NCBI GenBank assembly: GCA_964583795.1
Contig: CAZOWX010000001.1
Location: 1-64,000, forward strand
Direction of reading: 5' to 3'
DNA length: 64,000 nt
Origin: JBDTME01 sp964583795
GTDB lineage: Bacteria > Patescibacteriota > Microgenomatia > UBA1400 > PJMF01
Part shown: piece after piece, positions 15,725 through 24,241 of the stretch
Layout: every line of letters starts with the position of its first letter
How positions within the stretch are numbered: the stretch's first letter is position 1
Position numbers and translations under genes: made by a program
The notes under the pieces: generated by a model
The model's database searches: none
What the model saw: the letters and a program-made list of their open reading frames with translations, nothing else
What the model was told of the DNA's origin: nothing

Positions 15725-16084
15725 ATGAACGAACAAATAATTTTTCTAGCGAAAGAAATCGACGAAAGTCACAGAAATTTTAGAGATAGAGTCGAAGAGT
15801 ATCTTTCTACTTTACGCCAACAAAGCCCTTTTTGGGAAAGAATTACCACATTGGTCGACAGTGGTAGCTGCTTTGCAGTATTTGTACTGCTTGAGCGAGC
15901 TGAAGTGACAATTACTCAAAAATTTGATGAGACGGTTGGGCAGTTTAAAGACCGTTTAGCGGCAGAAATGGCTAATTTGTCCGAACCATTGGTAGTAGGA
16001 TCAGGATTAACAAATGAAGGCATAGTGACTATTCGTATTTCATTCAAAAAAAGTCAGATCTGCAAATTAGTTTTTTTGCTATAA
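15725..16084 (+). CDS. Hypothetical protein, 119 aa
   Basis: I do not recognise this protein. It has 119 residues: a charged helical N-terminal half (IFLAKEIDESHRNFRDRVEEYLSTL), a short hydrophobic patch (CFAVFVLLERAEVTITQ), another acidic helix, and a beta-rich end (VVGSGLTNEGIVTIRISFKK) closing in a hydrophobic LVFLL. There is no signal peptide. It stands alone between uvrC and the convergent helicase gene, whose stop is nine bases away. Codon use looks like its neighbours and the frame is clean, so it is probably a real gene of unknown role. Confidence 0.6.
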   Translation: MNEQIIFLAKEIDESHRNFRDRVEEYLSTLRQQSPFWERITTLVDSGSCFAVFVLLERAEVTITQKFDETVGQFKDRLAAEMANLSEPLVVGSGLTNEGIVTIRISFKKSQICKLVFLL

Positions 16085-16093
16085 AGTTGGTAG

Positions 16094-19000
16094 TTATTTG
16101 TTCCCTTCTGGCCAACAGTGTTGCTTAAACACACATTTTTCACAATGAGAGGGATCAGTTGTCTTTGAGAACTCATGTGCTCTCACTTTGACCATAGTTT
16201 CTCGAATAAGTTGCTTTAGCTCATTTACTTCATCTGATGAAATTAAAAATGAGTGTTTGACAAACTTGCCAGTGCTTTTGGGCTGAACAAAATCAAACTC
16301 GGCTTGTTCCACTTCCATTTTAAATGACCGGTCAAGGTCTGTGAGCAGTTTATAAAACACAAGCTGTCGTTTGTAGTTGCCATCGGAGTTTTGCGTTTTT
16401 CCCTCAATCTCATTCCTTGATTTTGATTGTCCTGTTTTGTAGTCCACCACTTTGACTGTCTTTTTTAGAGGATCGAGTAACTGAATTTTGTCGATTTTGC
16501 CTGATAGTGGAATGTCATCAAGTGTCGGTTTGGAAAAACCGACTCCAAAACCACGTTCGGTAAAGAGTGGAGCAATAAACTGCGAGTGATACTCTTCATA
16601 ATATTGAGTCAGTACTTTGTTTCCCTGATCCAAACGCACTGTAAACTCTTCTGGGGTCAGCACTTCTTTTTGCAAGGCTTGACGATACTGTGCCATCACT
16701 TGATCAAGTGTAGGAAGCGTTTCTGGGCTCGTTTTCATTTGATCGAATAAATACTCCAGCGCTTTATGAATCGCTGTTCCAAATGCCATGTGTGCTGGCT
16801 TTGTACGTGGGATACGAAAGAGCACTTGCAACTTAAATTTGTAAGGGCATTCCAGATAGGTATTGAGGGCCGTTGAAGACAGCTTAAATCGTGCTAATAC
16901 AGCATCGATAAAAACTTTCTCGAGTTCATCAGTTTTTGCATTCTTTTCACTGGGTTGGACTAACTTCACCATCAGCTTCGATTGATCAAGTTGAGCTTCA
17001 AAAGCTTCTTCTGTCTCAAGCAATGACGGTGGTAATTCTGATACATACACGCACGCGTTGAGCTCTTTGGTTTTGTTTTCGCTCACTATCGCTTTTGGAT
17101 AACTTAGGTAGAGTTGTTTTTTGGCTCGAGTAAGTGCCACATAAAACAAGCGACGATCGTCATCAAGTTGCGTTTCTTTCGTTTGCGATGAAAATTGCAA
17201 GATACCCTCCGGTAATGGCAGAAGATTGCGAATACTCGAGTTTCCCCAACGCTTATCAACGAGTCCAGTTACAAAAACGTGTTCCCACTCTTGTCCTTTT
17301 GATTTGTGAGCAGTGACGAGTTTGACTGCATTGGTGGTAATGTTGAGGTCTTCCTGAGCAATATGCAAGTTGTGTGACATCATCGTGTGCACGGTCTCAA
17401 GAAATTCGCTCAAATGAACAGTATGATCCAAAGCAGCAGCTCGTTTTATCTCAGAAAAGAACGAGTTCACAATACTCAGTAGCTCGATGGCGTTTGGTTG
17501 TTCCAAGATATAGGCCAAAAAGCCAGACTCTTGAATCAGTTGCTCAAACCACAATGGAAGAGTAAGTTGAGGATCGAGCCCAGACCAATATGCCAGTTGG
17601 CCAGCTTTGTGCGAGAGTGTTTGGAACTGTTCAACTTCCACCGCTGTTAGACTCTCCAGATGCTTGGCATGCACTGTCTGATCAGTCAAGAAGCTGTAAA
17701 AACTCAGTTTCTGCTCTTGGGCCGAGCGAATGCTTTTTAAAATAGCGAGGGGATTGAGACGCATCCATGAGTAGTTCAGAAGGGTAAACAGATTCACGTC
17801 TTCTACAGAGTGGCGAATATCCACAAGAACTTCAAAAAATACAATTAATTGAGTGATCAGAGGATGCGTTAAGATATCCGATCCACCTTCGATTTCGAAA
17901 CCAACTCCATATCGAGAAAGTATATCTGCAAATGCCTCGCTCTCTTTATTATTCTTATAAATAACCGCAATCTGCTGTGGTTGAATCCCCGCTTTGATCA
18001 ACTTTTCGATGGTTTCTGCCACGTAGACATACTCCAGAGTATTGGAAGAAGCAGCAAAAAGAATTGGGAGATTGCCTTTGGCGTTCGACTGAGAAACCAG
18101 CGTTTGTTCCATTGAAACAGGTAATTTTTCTGGCTGTGGATGATGATCAATGACTGTTTTCGCCGCATCAAGAATCAGCTGAGTTGAACGATAATTTTGT
18201 TTTAAAGAAATAACAGTTGCTTGCGGATACAGTTGTAAAAATCCAAACGTATTCTCCAGTGAAGCTCCTTGGAACCGATAAATGGATTGATTAGGATCCC
18301 CAACCACGAATACATTGGCATTTTCACCCCAATAGGATGCCAGCAGCTGTAAGACTTCATTTTGTGCCGTATTGGTATCTTGGTACTCGTCAACTAGAAA
18401 GTATTGCAAGCGCTCTTGATACTCAGCGAGTAACAATTCATGGGTTGTTAGCGCTTCTTTGGTTAAATTGATCATGTCCTCAAAGTCATAACGTTCACGA
18501 ACTGTTAGTTGTTCTTGATACTGTTGGTACAGTTCGAGTAGTTCTTGATTTTTCAGTACATCTTTGTTTGCTTTATCGCGTTTCACCTTTGTCCAGGTTT
18601 CTGATTCCGTCTCAATGCGAAGCTGTTCTTGTTCTAAAATTTTGGCAAATTTTTCCGGCACGATCCCTTCACGCTTTAAATTTTGAATGTTTGATAGAAC
18701 TGATTTCAAATATAAGAAAGGAGCATTCACCGGTTTGATTGAAGTAAATGTATTTTTAACTAAAAGCTCTTCTAAGAGCTGATAACGATCAAGATCTGAG
18801 AGCGGTTGTGCATTGAGCGTGAGTGAAAAATATTCTGGATGTGTCGCAATCATTTCGCTACAAAAGCTATGAAAGGTTTGAATATTCACACTATATGCGG
18901 TTTCCCCAACTAGAGAAATTAACCGTCGTTTCATGGCTACTGCTCCCGATTCGGTGAACGTTAACGCTAATATCGACGAAGGATTCGTATCGGTCTGCAC

Positions 19001-19156
19001 TAATATATTGGCAATCCGAGTTGCCAGAATCTGAGTTTTACCGGTGCCAGGCCCAGCAATGACCATCACTGGACCCTCAATCGAGTCAACAGCACGCTTT
19101 TGTTCAGCGTTAAGATTATGATAACTTTGAAAAAAAGCTTTAGTATTTTTTAGCAT
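16094..19156 (-). CDS. UvrD/PcrA-like DNA helicase fused to a RecB-family nuclease domain
   Basis: A superfamily 1A 3'-5' DNA helicase with a C-terminal PD-(D/E)XK nuclease, probably acting in double-strand break or gap repair. Helicase motifs in order: AGPGTGKT (near residue 35), VDEYQDTN, VGDPNQSIYRFQGA, LKQNYRST, TAHKSKGQEWEHVF and FYVALTRAKKQLY. The last 300 residues hold the nuclease: CPYKF, GTAIHKALE, GKIDK and VVDYKTGQ, then three more cysteines in CEKCVFKQHC. One early plus three late cysteines is the pattern of the 4Fe-4S-stabilised AddB/RecB-type nuclease. I choose the ATG at 19156 because TACTAT lies six bases upstream; an ATG at 19162 is also in frame. At about 1020 residues it is shorter than AddA. 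Confidence 0.9.
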   Translation of the reverse strand: MLKNTKAFFQSYHNLNAEQKRAVDSIEGPVMVIAGPGTGKTQILATRIANILVQTDTNPSSILALTFTESGAVAMKRRLISLVGETAYSVNIQTFHSFCSEMIATHPEYFSLTLNAQPLSDLDRYQLLEELLVKNTFTSIKPVNAPFLYLKSVLSNIQNLKREGIVPEKFAKILEQEQLRIETESETWTKVKRDKANKDVLKNQELLELYQQYQEQLTVRERYDFEDMINLTKEALTTHELLLAEYQERLQYFLVDEYQDTNTAQNEVLQLLASYWGENANVFVVGDPNQSIYRFQGASLENTFGFLQLYPQATVISLKQNYRSTQLILDAAKTVIDHHPQPEKLPVSMEQTLVSQSNAKGNLPILFAASSNTLEYVYVAETIEKLIKAGIQPQQIAVIYKNNKESEAFADILSRYGVGFEIEGGSDILTHPLITQLIVFFEVLVDIRHSVEDVNLFTLLNYSWMRLNPLAILKSIRSAQEQKLSFYSFLTDQTVHAKHLESLTAVEVEQFQTLSHKAGQLAYWSGLDPQLTLPLWFEQLIQESGFLAYILEQPNAIELLSIVNSFFSEIKRAAALDHTVHLSEFLETVHTMMSHNLHIAQEDLNITTNAVKLVTAHKSKGQEWEHVFVTGLVDKRWGNSSIRNLLPLPEGILQFSSQTKETQLDDDRRLFYVALTRAKKQLYLSYPKAIVSENKTKELNACVYVSELPPSLLETEEAFEAQLDQSKLMVKLVQPSEKNAKTDELEKVFIDAVLARFKLSSTALNTYLECPYKFKLQVLFRIPRTKPAHMAFGTAIHKALEYLFDQMKTSPETLPTLDQVMAQYRQALQKEVLTPEEFTVRLDQGNKVLTQYYEEYHSQFIAPLFTERGFGVGFSKPTLDDIPLSGKIDKIQLLDPLKKTVKVVDYKTGQSKSRNEIEGKTQNSDGNYKRQLVFYKLLTDLDRSFKMEVEQAEFDFVQPKSTGKFVKHSFLISSDEVNELKQLIRETMVKVRAHEFSKTTDPSHCEKCVFKQHCWPEGNK

Positions 19157-19162
19157 CACCAT

Positions 19163-19168
19163 ATAGTA
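19163..19168 (-). promoter_or_regulatory. Leaderless-type -10 box for the helicase-nuclease gene
   Basis: TACTAT on the minus strand, six bases (ATGGTG), then the ATG at 19156. It is divergent from the LCP gene's -10 box 41 bases away. Confidence 0.5.
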
Positions 19169-19208
19169 GCAAAAATCTTTAAGTATCGTTGATGAGTTTG
19201 CAATACCG

Positions 19209-19214
19209 TATAAT
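19209..19214 (+). promoter_or_regulatory. Leaderless-type -10 box for the LCP gene
   Basis: A perfect TATAAT, six bases (CAATAT) and the ATG at 19221. No good -35 box at 17 bases. Confidence 0.7.
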
Positions 19215-19220
19215 CAATAT

Positions 19221-20318
19221 ATGAAGATTGAAAAATCGGTTACCACACAAGTGCTTCCGAAGAAGTTTAAGCTTTCTCACGCCGTATTTACTGTCTGGCT
19301 GCTTACATTTTTTGTAGTATTGGTTGGAATAGTTTTTGGTGTCGGTTTGTTCTACCATACCTGGTGGTATTACTTTAAAACGGAAGCTCACTTGACCGAT
19401 TCTCAAGTTGTGGCAATGGTTCGACAAGGTTTGCAACACAAGATTTCCCAAACCGACGAGCACAAAAACATTTTAATTTTGGGAATTGATCAGTTGTCAA
19501 ATCGAGAAAATGAACCTGTATTGACTGACACGGTTTTGCTTGTTTCGATCGACACTCAATCTGGCGCAGTTCATATGATTAGTATCCCCAGAGATTTATG
19601 GAGTAGTGAGTACAAAACTAAAATTAACGCCTTGTACACCTATGGTAAAGATCGCTACCCCGATAAACCAGAATTATTTCCAACAGAAGTTATTGCTAAT
19701 CTCACTCAAGTGCCGATTCACCATACTCTGCTCATTTCTTTGGATCAGTTAAAGGAATTGATTGATGCTATTGGTGGAGTTCACATTCAAATACCTGAAA
19801 GTTTTACTGACACCCAGTTTCCAAGAAGCGATGTTGACATTAAAACGGAACATGATCCAGCCAAACTGTACGAGTCGGTTTCATTTAAACAAGGAGAGGA
19901 GCTTATGGCTGGCGATCGGGCGCTTATCTATCTTCGCTCTCGGCACAGTGAGAATAAAAATCAAGGCACGGACGACGCTCGTTCATTACGACAGCAGACA
20001 GTTATTGCAGCCATTATCCAAAAACTACAAAGCAATGAAGTTATTCAAAATGCCAGGTCGCTTGGAAAAGTCGTGCACTGGTATCGATCAAACTATGAAA
20101 CAGTCCTATCAAGTGAAGAACTGATTCAACTTGCCTATCATTTGCGAAATAGTTTACATTCGATCGCTCTTGACTCTTATACTCTGAGCATCTCCACCCC
20201 AGATGTCAACGGTGTTATTTTTCACCCACCGCAAACCAAGTATAGTCAATGGGTCTATGAAATTGAGGATGTAGCTGCATTTCAACAAGAAATTCATCAA
20301 AAACTCGCCATAGAGTGA
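19221..20318 (+). CDS. LCP family (LytR-CpsA-Psr) cell-wall ligase
   Basis: LCP proteins transfer polyprenyl-pyrophosphate-linked glycans onto peptidoglycan or surface proteins outside the membrane. There is a cytoplasmic tail, one membrane span at about residues 20-44, and an exported catalytic domain. Typical LCP motifs: ILGIDQ near residue 90, LTDTVLLVSID, ISIPRDLW, INALYTYG, DAIGGVHI, and AGDRALIYLRSRHS with the acidic-arginine block DDARSLRQQ. Length (365) fits the family. It is the first gene before the long glycosyltransferase region, so it likely anchors the product of that region. It diverges from the helicase gene and starts six bases after a TATAAT box. Confidence 0.9.
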   Translation: MKIEKSVTTQVLPKKFKLSHAVFTVWLLTFFVVLVGIVFGVGLFYHTWWYYFKTEAHLTDSQVVAMVRQGLQHKISQTDEHKNILILGIDQLSNRENEPVLTDTVLLVSIDTQSGAVHMISIPRDLWSSEYKTKINALYTYGKDRYPDKPELFPTEVIANLTQVPIHHTLLISLDQLKELIDAIGGVHIQIPESFTDTQFPRSDVDIKTEHDPAKLYESVSFKQGEELMAGDRALIYLRSRHSENKNQGTDDARSLRQQTVIAAIIQKLQSNEVIQNARSLGKVVHWYRSNYETVLSSEELIQLAYHLRNSLHSIALDSYTLSISTPDVNGVIFHPPQTKYSQWVYEIEDVAAFQQEIHQKLAIE

Positions 20319-20523
20319 TTCTTGCACTAAACGAATCAAGTTGTCTTGAGTAAGTGAGCTCGTGTACAATAGACTTGTAGTGAAATAAGAAATTGAAGCC
20401 AAATATCGCATGTTTGAGTATTTTTTGAGCTTCTTTTCGACGACTAGTAGCTGGGCTCCTTTAGGAGAAAAAAGCATAGAAAAAACTCAAATAGGCACAT
20501 TTGGAACATGATTCTTTTTTTGC

Positions 20524-20529
20524 TATAAG
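20524..20529 (+). promoter_or_regulatory. Candidate promoter for the first GT-C gene
   Basis: TATAAG with TTGGAA 17 bases upstream (20501-20506), giving a leader of about a dozen bases before the ATG at 20548. Confidence 0.45.
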
Positions 20530-20547
20530 TCTAATAAGTGTTACCGC

Positions 20548-22029
20548 ATGAAAAAAACATCATATCTTATCTTGATTAGCCTACTCGTAATTGGAGGATT
20601 TCTTCGGTTATTTCGCCTCAATCAAACTTTGCAATTTCTGGGAGATCAAGGAAGAGACGCTCTGATTGTCAGACGGTTACTTGTTGAACATGACCCTGTT
20701 TTTATCGGTCCTGTGACGAGTGTTGGTAATATGTATCTAGGACCAGCATACTACTATTTCATGCTGCCATTTTTTGCGTTGACTTATCCAAGTCCTATGG
20801 GGCCCGTATATGCTGTGGCGATTTTGGGAACACTGACAATTTATGTGATCTATCGACTAGGGAAAGAGATGGTAGGGGAGCAAGCAGCCCTCTTAGCCGC
20901 ATTTTTCTACACGTTTGGCTGGATTTTTATTATCTACTCTCGGTTTAGCTGGAACCCTAACCCAGCTCCAATTGTATCGATGTTCATGGTTTATTTCACC
21001 TATAAAGCCTGGACAAAAGATTCAAAGTATTGGATTTGGGTCAGTGTGTTTTTTAGCGTACTGATGCAACTTCATTATCTCACTTTGTTAGCACTTCCTG
21101 CTGCTGGCATTTTTTGGTTACTTGATGCCAGGAAAAAATTTAGTAAAAAGCAAAATAAGCTAAAACCTTTCGTTATTCAAACAATCACTTCGATAGGAAT
21201 CTTTATTACTTCACTTACTCCCTTAATATTATTTGATCTAAAGCATCAGTTTCTCAATGCCAACGCGTTTTATAACATCCTGTTTGGCAAAGAGGAACAA
21301 GTCCGTAACCAATCTCAACTCATATACACCCTCATTGAAAGTTTAGGCCGCTCTCAGCACATTTTATTTGAAATCACTACAAACCATGAACGATGGCTCA
21401 ATATCTTGATGGTGACAGTCTTCATGGGACTACTTTTTCTTGTTCTCAAAAAGAAATCGCAGTTTTTTTCAGGAGAACGTGTTTTAAGTGTCTGGTTACT
21501 CGTGGGAATTATCGGCACTTCATTTTATAAAAGTAGCGTCTTTGATCATTACATCGCCTATTTATTTCCAGTTACCTGTTTGTTACTGGGTGTTTTACTG
21601 ACTTACTGCTGGCAACACAAACTCCTAAAAGCAGTTCCTGTTCTTTTTATTACCTGGTTTGCAATCTCAAACATCACACAATACGATTACTCTCGAGTCA
21701 GTTGGACCGTTCAGGATATCGAGAACTACTCGAAGAACATCCTGAAGCAAGTTGATAAATCAGAACCCTACAGCCTAGTTGGTATTAACTCTTACAATGA
21801 TATTTATGCTATGAACTACCGTTATTACCTTACAGCTTGGGGGAAACCACCACTTGAAACTGAAGCTGCCAATGAAGCAAAAAAACTCGTTATCGTCAAC
21901 GAAAACTACCATCCAATAAAACAAGTACTTGATTTACCAATTTACGAAATAGTCATTTTCCCTGATAAACAAAATAGAGAAGTGCTTTCGTATCCTCACG
22001 CACCTGACCTAATCATACTTCATAGGTGA
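20548..22029 (+). CDS. GT-C membrane glycosyltransferase, PMT/ArnT-like (GT39-type)
   Basis: A 493-residue multi-span membrane protein of the protein-mannosyltransferase/ArnT superfamily, which uses polyprenyl-phosphate sugars as donors on the outer face of the membrane. After the first span comes the acidic loop motif GDQGRD (residues 32-37); relatives usually have D-E there, and the aspartate is thought to be the catalytic base. LGPAYYYFMLPFF and YSRFSWNPN are typical of this subgroup. About ten to twelve hydrophobic segments are followed by a short soluble C-terminal tail. Sugar and acceptor cannot be inferred. It opens the glycan region, followed by a lipid-sugar synthase-like GT2 gene. 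Confidence 0.8.
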   Translation: MKKTSYLILISLLVIGGFLRLFRLNQTLQFLGDQGRDALIVRRLLVEHDPVFIGPVTSVGNMYLGPAYYYFMLPFFALTYPSPMGPVYAVAILGTLTIYVIYRLGKEMVGEQAALLAAFFYTFGWIFIIYSRFSWNPNPAPIVSMFMVYFTYKAWTKDSKYWIWVSVFFSVLMQLHYLTLLALPAAGIFWLLDARKKFSKKQNKLKPFVIQTITSIGIFITSLTPLILFDLKHQFLNANAFYNILFGKEEQVRNQSQLIYTLIESLGRSQHILFEITTNHERWLNILMVTVFMGLLFLVLKKKSQFFSGERVLSVWLLVGIIGTSFYKSSVFDHYIAYLFPVTCLLLGVLLTYCWQHKLLKAVPVLFITWFAISNITQYDYSRVSWTVQDIENYSKNILKQVDKSEPYSLVGINSYNDIYAMNYRYYLTAWGKPPLETEAANEAKKLVIVNENYHPIKQVLDLPIYEIVIFPDKQNREVLSYPHAPDLIILHR

Positions 22030-22153
22030 TTTGCACTGCTGATTTTAGTATACTCTCTGCACTCAAGATTGCTCCATTTCTGAGCTTATTCAGCCATACT
22101 CCGCATCTTGAGTTCCGGCGTATTATAAATTGCAATTTCGAGTATGAGGAGTA

Positions 22154-22159
22154 TACAAT
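22154..22159 (+). promoter_or_regulatory. Leaderless-type -10 box for the GT2 gene at 22167
   Basis: TACAAT followed by seven bases and the ATG at 22167; TTGCAA lies 18 bases upstream as a possible -35 box. It supports the short start over the open frame from 22026. Confidence 0.6.
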
Positions 22160-22166
22160 ACTTGCC

Positions 22167-22931
22167 ATGGATGAACATACAGTAGAACTATCGGTTATCA
22201 TTCCCTCGTATAACGAGCTAAAAAACGTAAATAATGGAGTACTGGACGGTGTGTATCAGTTTCTGAAACTACAACCATATACTTGGGAACTCATACTGAG
22301 TGATGACGGTTCAAATGATGGAACTGTCCAGCAACTCAAACAGTTCTCTCAAAATAAGCCAGAAGTTGTTATTGTAGAGAATCACCATGCCGGCAAAGGG
22401 CCAACTGTTTCATCTGGTATGCTCAAAGCACATGGAAAGTATCGGTTATTTACCGACTTTGATCAATCAACCCCAATTGAAGAGGTAAGTAGAGCTTTAG
22501 AGTTTGCAAAGCAAGGATATGAAATTGTGATCGGTTCGCGAGAGGGAGCTGGTGCTCAAAGACAAAAAGAGCCAATTCACCGTCACATTATGGGCAGAGT
22601 GTTTAATACGCTCGTCCAAGTTTTAGCCCTTCGTGGCATTCAAGACTCTCAATGTGGGTTTAAATTATTTTCTCAGAATGCTACTGAGAAATTATTTACA
22701 GCGCTCTCTGTGTATGGTAAATCGCAAGAGCGACATGATGCATTCACAGGAGCTTTTGACGTTGAGTTGCTGTTTTTAGCTCGTAAGTGGGGAGTTAAAG
22801 TCAAAGAAATGCCGGTCAAATGGCGACATGTTGAGTCAGATCGTGTGAACCCTATCAAGGATTCTGTAAGAATGCTTCGCGACATTTTTCGAATTCGACT
22901 AGCTTGGGCTAAAGGAAAGTATCAACAATAG
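22167..22931 (+). CDS. GT2 glycosyltransferase, dolichyl-phosphate beta-glucosyltransferase (ALG5)-like
   Basis: A 254-residue soluble GT2 enzyme that probably moves a sugar from a nucleotide to polyprenyl phosphate on the cytoplasmic face, producing the lipid-linked donor used by GT-C enzymes. It shows SVIIPSYNE, LSDDGSNDGT, the DXD-like TDFDQST, IGSREGA, and the family block MGRVFNTLVQVLALRGIQDSQCGFKLF. The frame is open from 22026, but the leading 47 residues are unlike the family and TACAAT sits seven bases before the ATG at 22167. The next GT-C gene begins at the base after its stop, so the two are probably cotranslated. Which sugar it loads is unknown. Confidence 0.85.
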   Translation: MDEHTVELSVIIPSYNELKNVNNGVLDGVYQFLKLQPYTWELILSDDGSNDGTVQQLKQFSQNKPEVVIVENHHAGKGPTVSSGMLKAHGKYRLFTDFDQSTPIEEVSRALEFAKQGYEIVIGSREGAGAQRQKEPIHRHIMGRVFNTLVQVLALRGIQDSQCGFKLFSQNATEKLFTALSVYGKSQERHDAFTGAFDVELLFLARKWGVKVKEMPVKWRHVESDRVNPIKDSVRMLRDIFRIRLAWAKGKYQQ

Positions 22932-24182
22932 ATGTGTAGCAAAAAGAAGAGTGACATGAAAGCTTCAAAGTCTTCAATCTGGATATTATTTCTTTTCATT
23001 TTTATTCTCAATGCTCTTTATTCAGTTTGGAGCTTTGCTTTTACTGATCCAAACCTAGTTCTTACCAGTTGGCCACCATTTTGGAACTTTCAGCAGTTCA
23101 TGTGGTCAATGTCGAAACAAACGCTGACGTATGCCTACGTTGCAATAGTTTTTGGGCAGTTTTTCTTGAGTGTCTTCGTAAGTAAAAGGGCAAAGACGTT
23201 TAATTTTGATTTCAAACACTGGCTGATCGCGTTTTTTATCGTCACCGCACCGCTACTTTTTTCGAATAACGCCTTATCTCATGATGTGTTCAACTACATT
23301 TTTAATGCCCGAATGGTCATCAAGTATCAGATGAACCCTCATGTTCAGGTTGCTCAACACTTTTTTTATGACCCTTGGATTCGCTTCATGCACAATATTC
23401 ATACTCCAGCGCCCTATTTTTATGGCTGGACAGCATTGAGTTTGCTCCCGTACGTGCTTGGATTCGAAAAATTCTTGTTGACGTGGTTACTATTTCGAGC
23501 ATGGAGTGCTTTGGGGTTGCTACTAACGTTTCTTATCATTTGGTTGATGATGAAAAAGCTTCACAAAGAGAACCGGTTTCATTTTTCGTTACTATTGTTT
23601 AACCCACTACTGTACATCGAACTCATCTCAAACTCTCATAACGATGGCTGGCTCACTTGGCCTGCTCTCCTAAGTCTTTATCTTGTACAACCATCTAAGA
23701 AAAATACAAAACTTTCATTTGGGAAAATTATTGTGTCTTTGCTTTTATTGTTGCTATCAATGTCAACCAAGTATGTCACTATACTACTCGTTCCCATTTG
23801 GCTCTTGTTTGTTTTACATGCAAGTGTTGATAAATTTTTGAACAGATTCCATCTAAGCGTCTTACGAGCATTTAATCTATTCGATTTGTCCGCATTTTTC
23901 TTATTTTTGCCATTACTCTCAGCCCGGTCACAACAGTTTCATCCCTGGTACTTAAGTTGGAGTATCATTTTTTTGCCGTTGATGAAAAATACGTATGCAA
24001 AGCTTGCTCTAGTTGTGCTATCTGTGAGTTCAATGCTGCGTTACGTTCCCTGGTTGTACAACGGTGCTTTTGAGTACACTCCTCAAATTGAGATGAACGA
24101 GAAACTCATTACTTGGGTGCCTTTGATTATCGTTCCGATCTATTTCTTGCTGAACAGAGTAGTATTGAGGAAAACCAGTTAA
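22932..24182 (+). CDS. GT-C polytopic membrane glycosyltransferase, MptB-like
   Basis: A 416-residue polytopic protein. Its first exported loop has a conserved-looking block SHDVFNYIFNARMVI near residues 118-132 followed by NPHV, recalling the D-hY-Y-G-h-NPY motif of polyprenol-phosphate-mannose-dependent alpha-1,6-mannosyltransferases (MptA/MptB). A later loop contains YFYGWTALSLLPY, and HPWYLSWS stands near the end, also seen in that group. The assignment is by motif shape only. Start: the ATG at 22932 abuts the previous stop; a second ATG at 22956 is possible. It probably uses the lipid-linked sugar made by the preceding GT2 enzyme. Confidence 0.68.
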   Translation: MCSKKKSDMKASKSSIWILFLFIFILNALYSVWSFAFTDPNLVLTSWPPFWNFQQFMWSMSKQTLTYAYVAIVFGQFFLSVFVSKRAKTFNFDFKHWLIAFFIVTAPLLFSNNALSHDVFNYIFNARMVIKYQMNPHVQVAQHFFYDPWIRFMHNIHTPAPYFYGWTALSLLPYVLGFEKFLLTWLLFRAWSALGLLLTFLIIWLMMKKLHKENRFHFSLLLFNPLLYIELISNSHNDGWLTWPALLSLYLVQPSKKNTKLSFGKIIVSLLLLLLSMSTKYVTILLVPIWLLFVLHASVDKFLNRFHLSVLRAFNLFDLSAFFLFLPLLSARSQQFHPWYLSWSIIFLPLMKNTYAKLALVVLSVSSMLRYVPWLYNGAFEYTPQIEMNEKLITWVPLIIVPIYFLLNRVVLRKTS

Positions 24183-24229
24183 TACACACACTGTTTTATT
24201 CCCAGACATACAAACGAATCAATTTTTAG

Positions 24230-24235
24230 TACAAT
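24230..24235 (+). promoter_or_regulatory. Leaderless-type -10 box for the GT39-type gene at 24242
   Basis: TACAAT, six bases (ATTGAC), ATG at 24242. It lies in the 59-base gap after the MptB-like gene, marking a new transcript start inside the region. Confidence 0.65.
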
Positions 24236-24241
24236 ATTGAC

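Noticed and set aside
22026..22166. Upstream 47-residue extension of the GT2 gene at 22167
   Set aside because: The residues do not fit the family, and a -10 box lies inside the extension, seven bases before the ATG at 22167.
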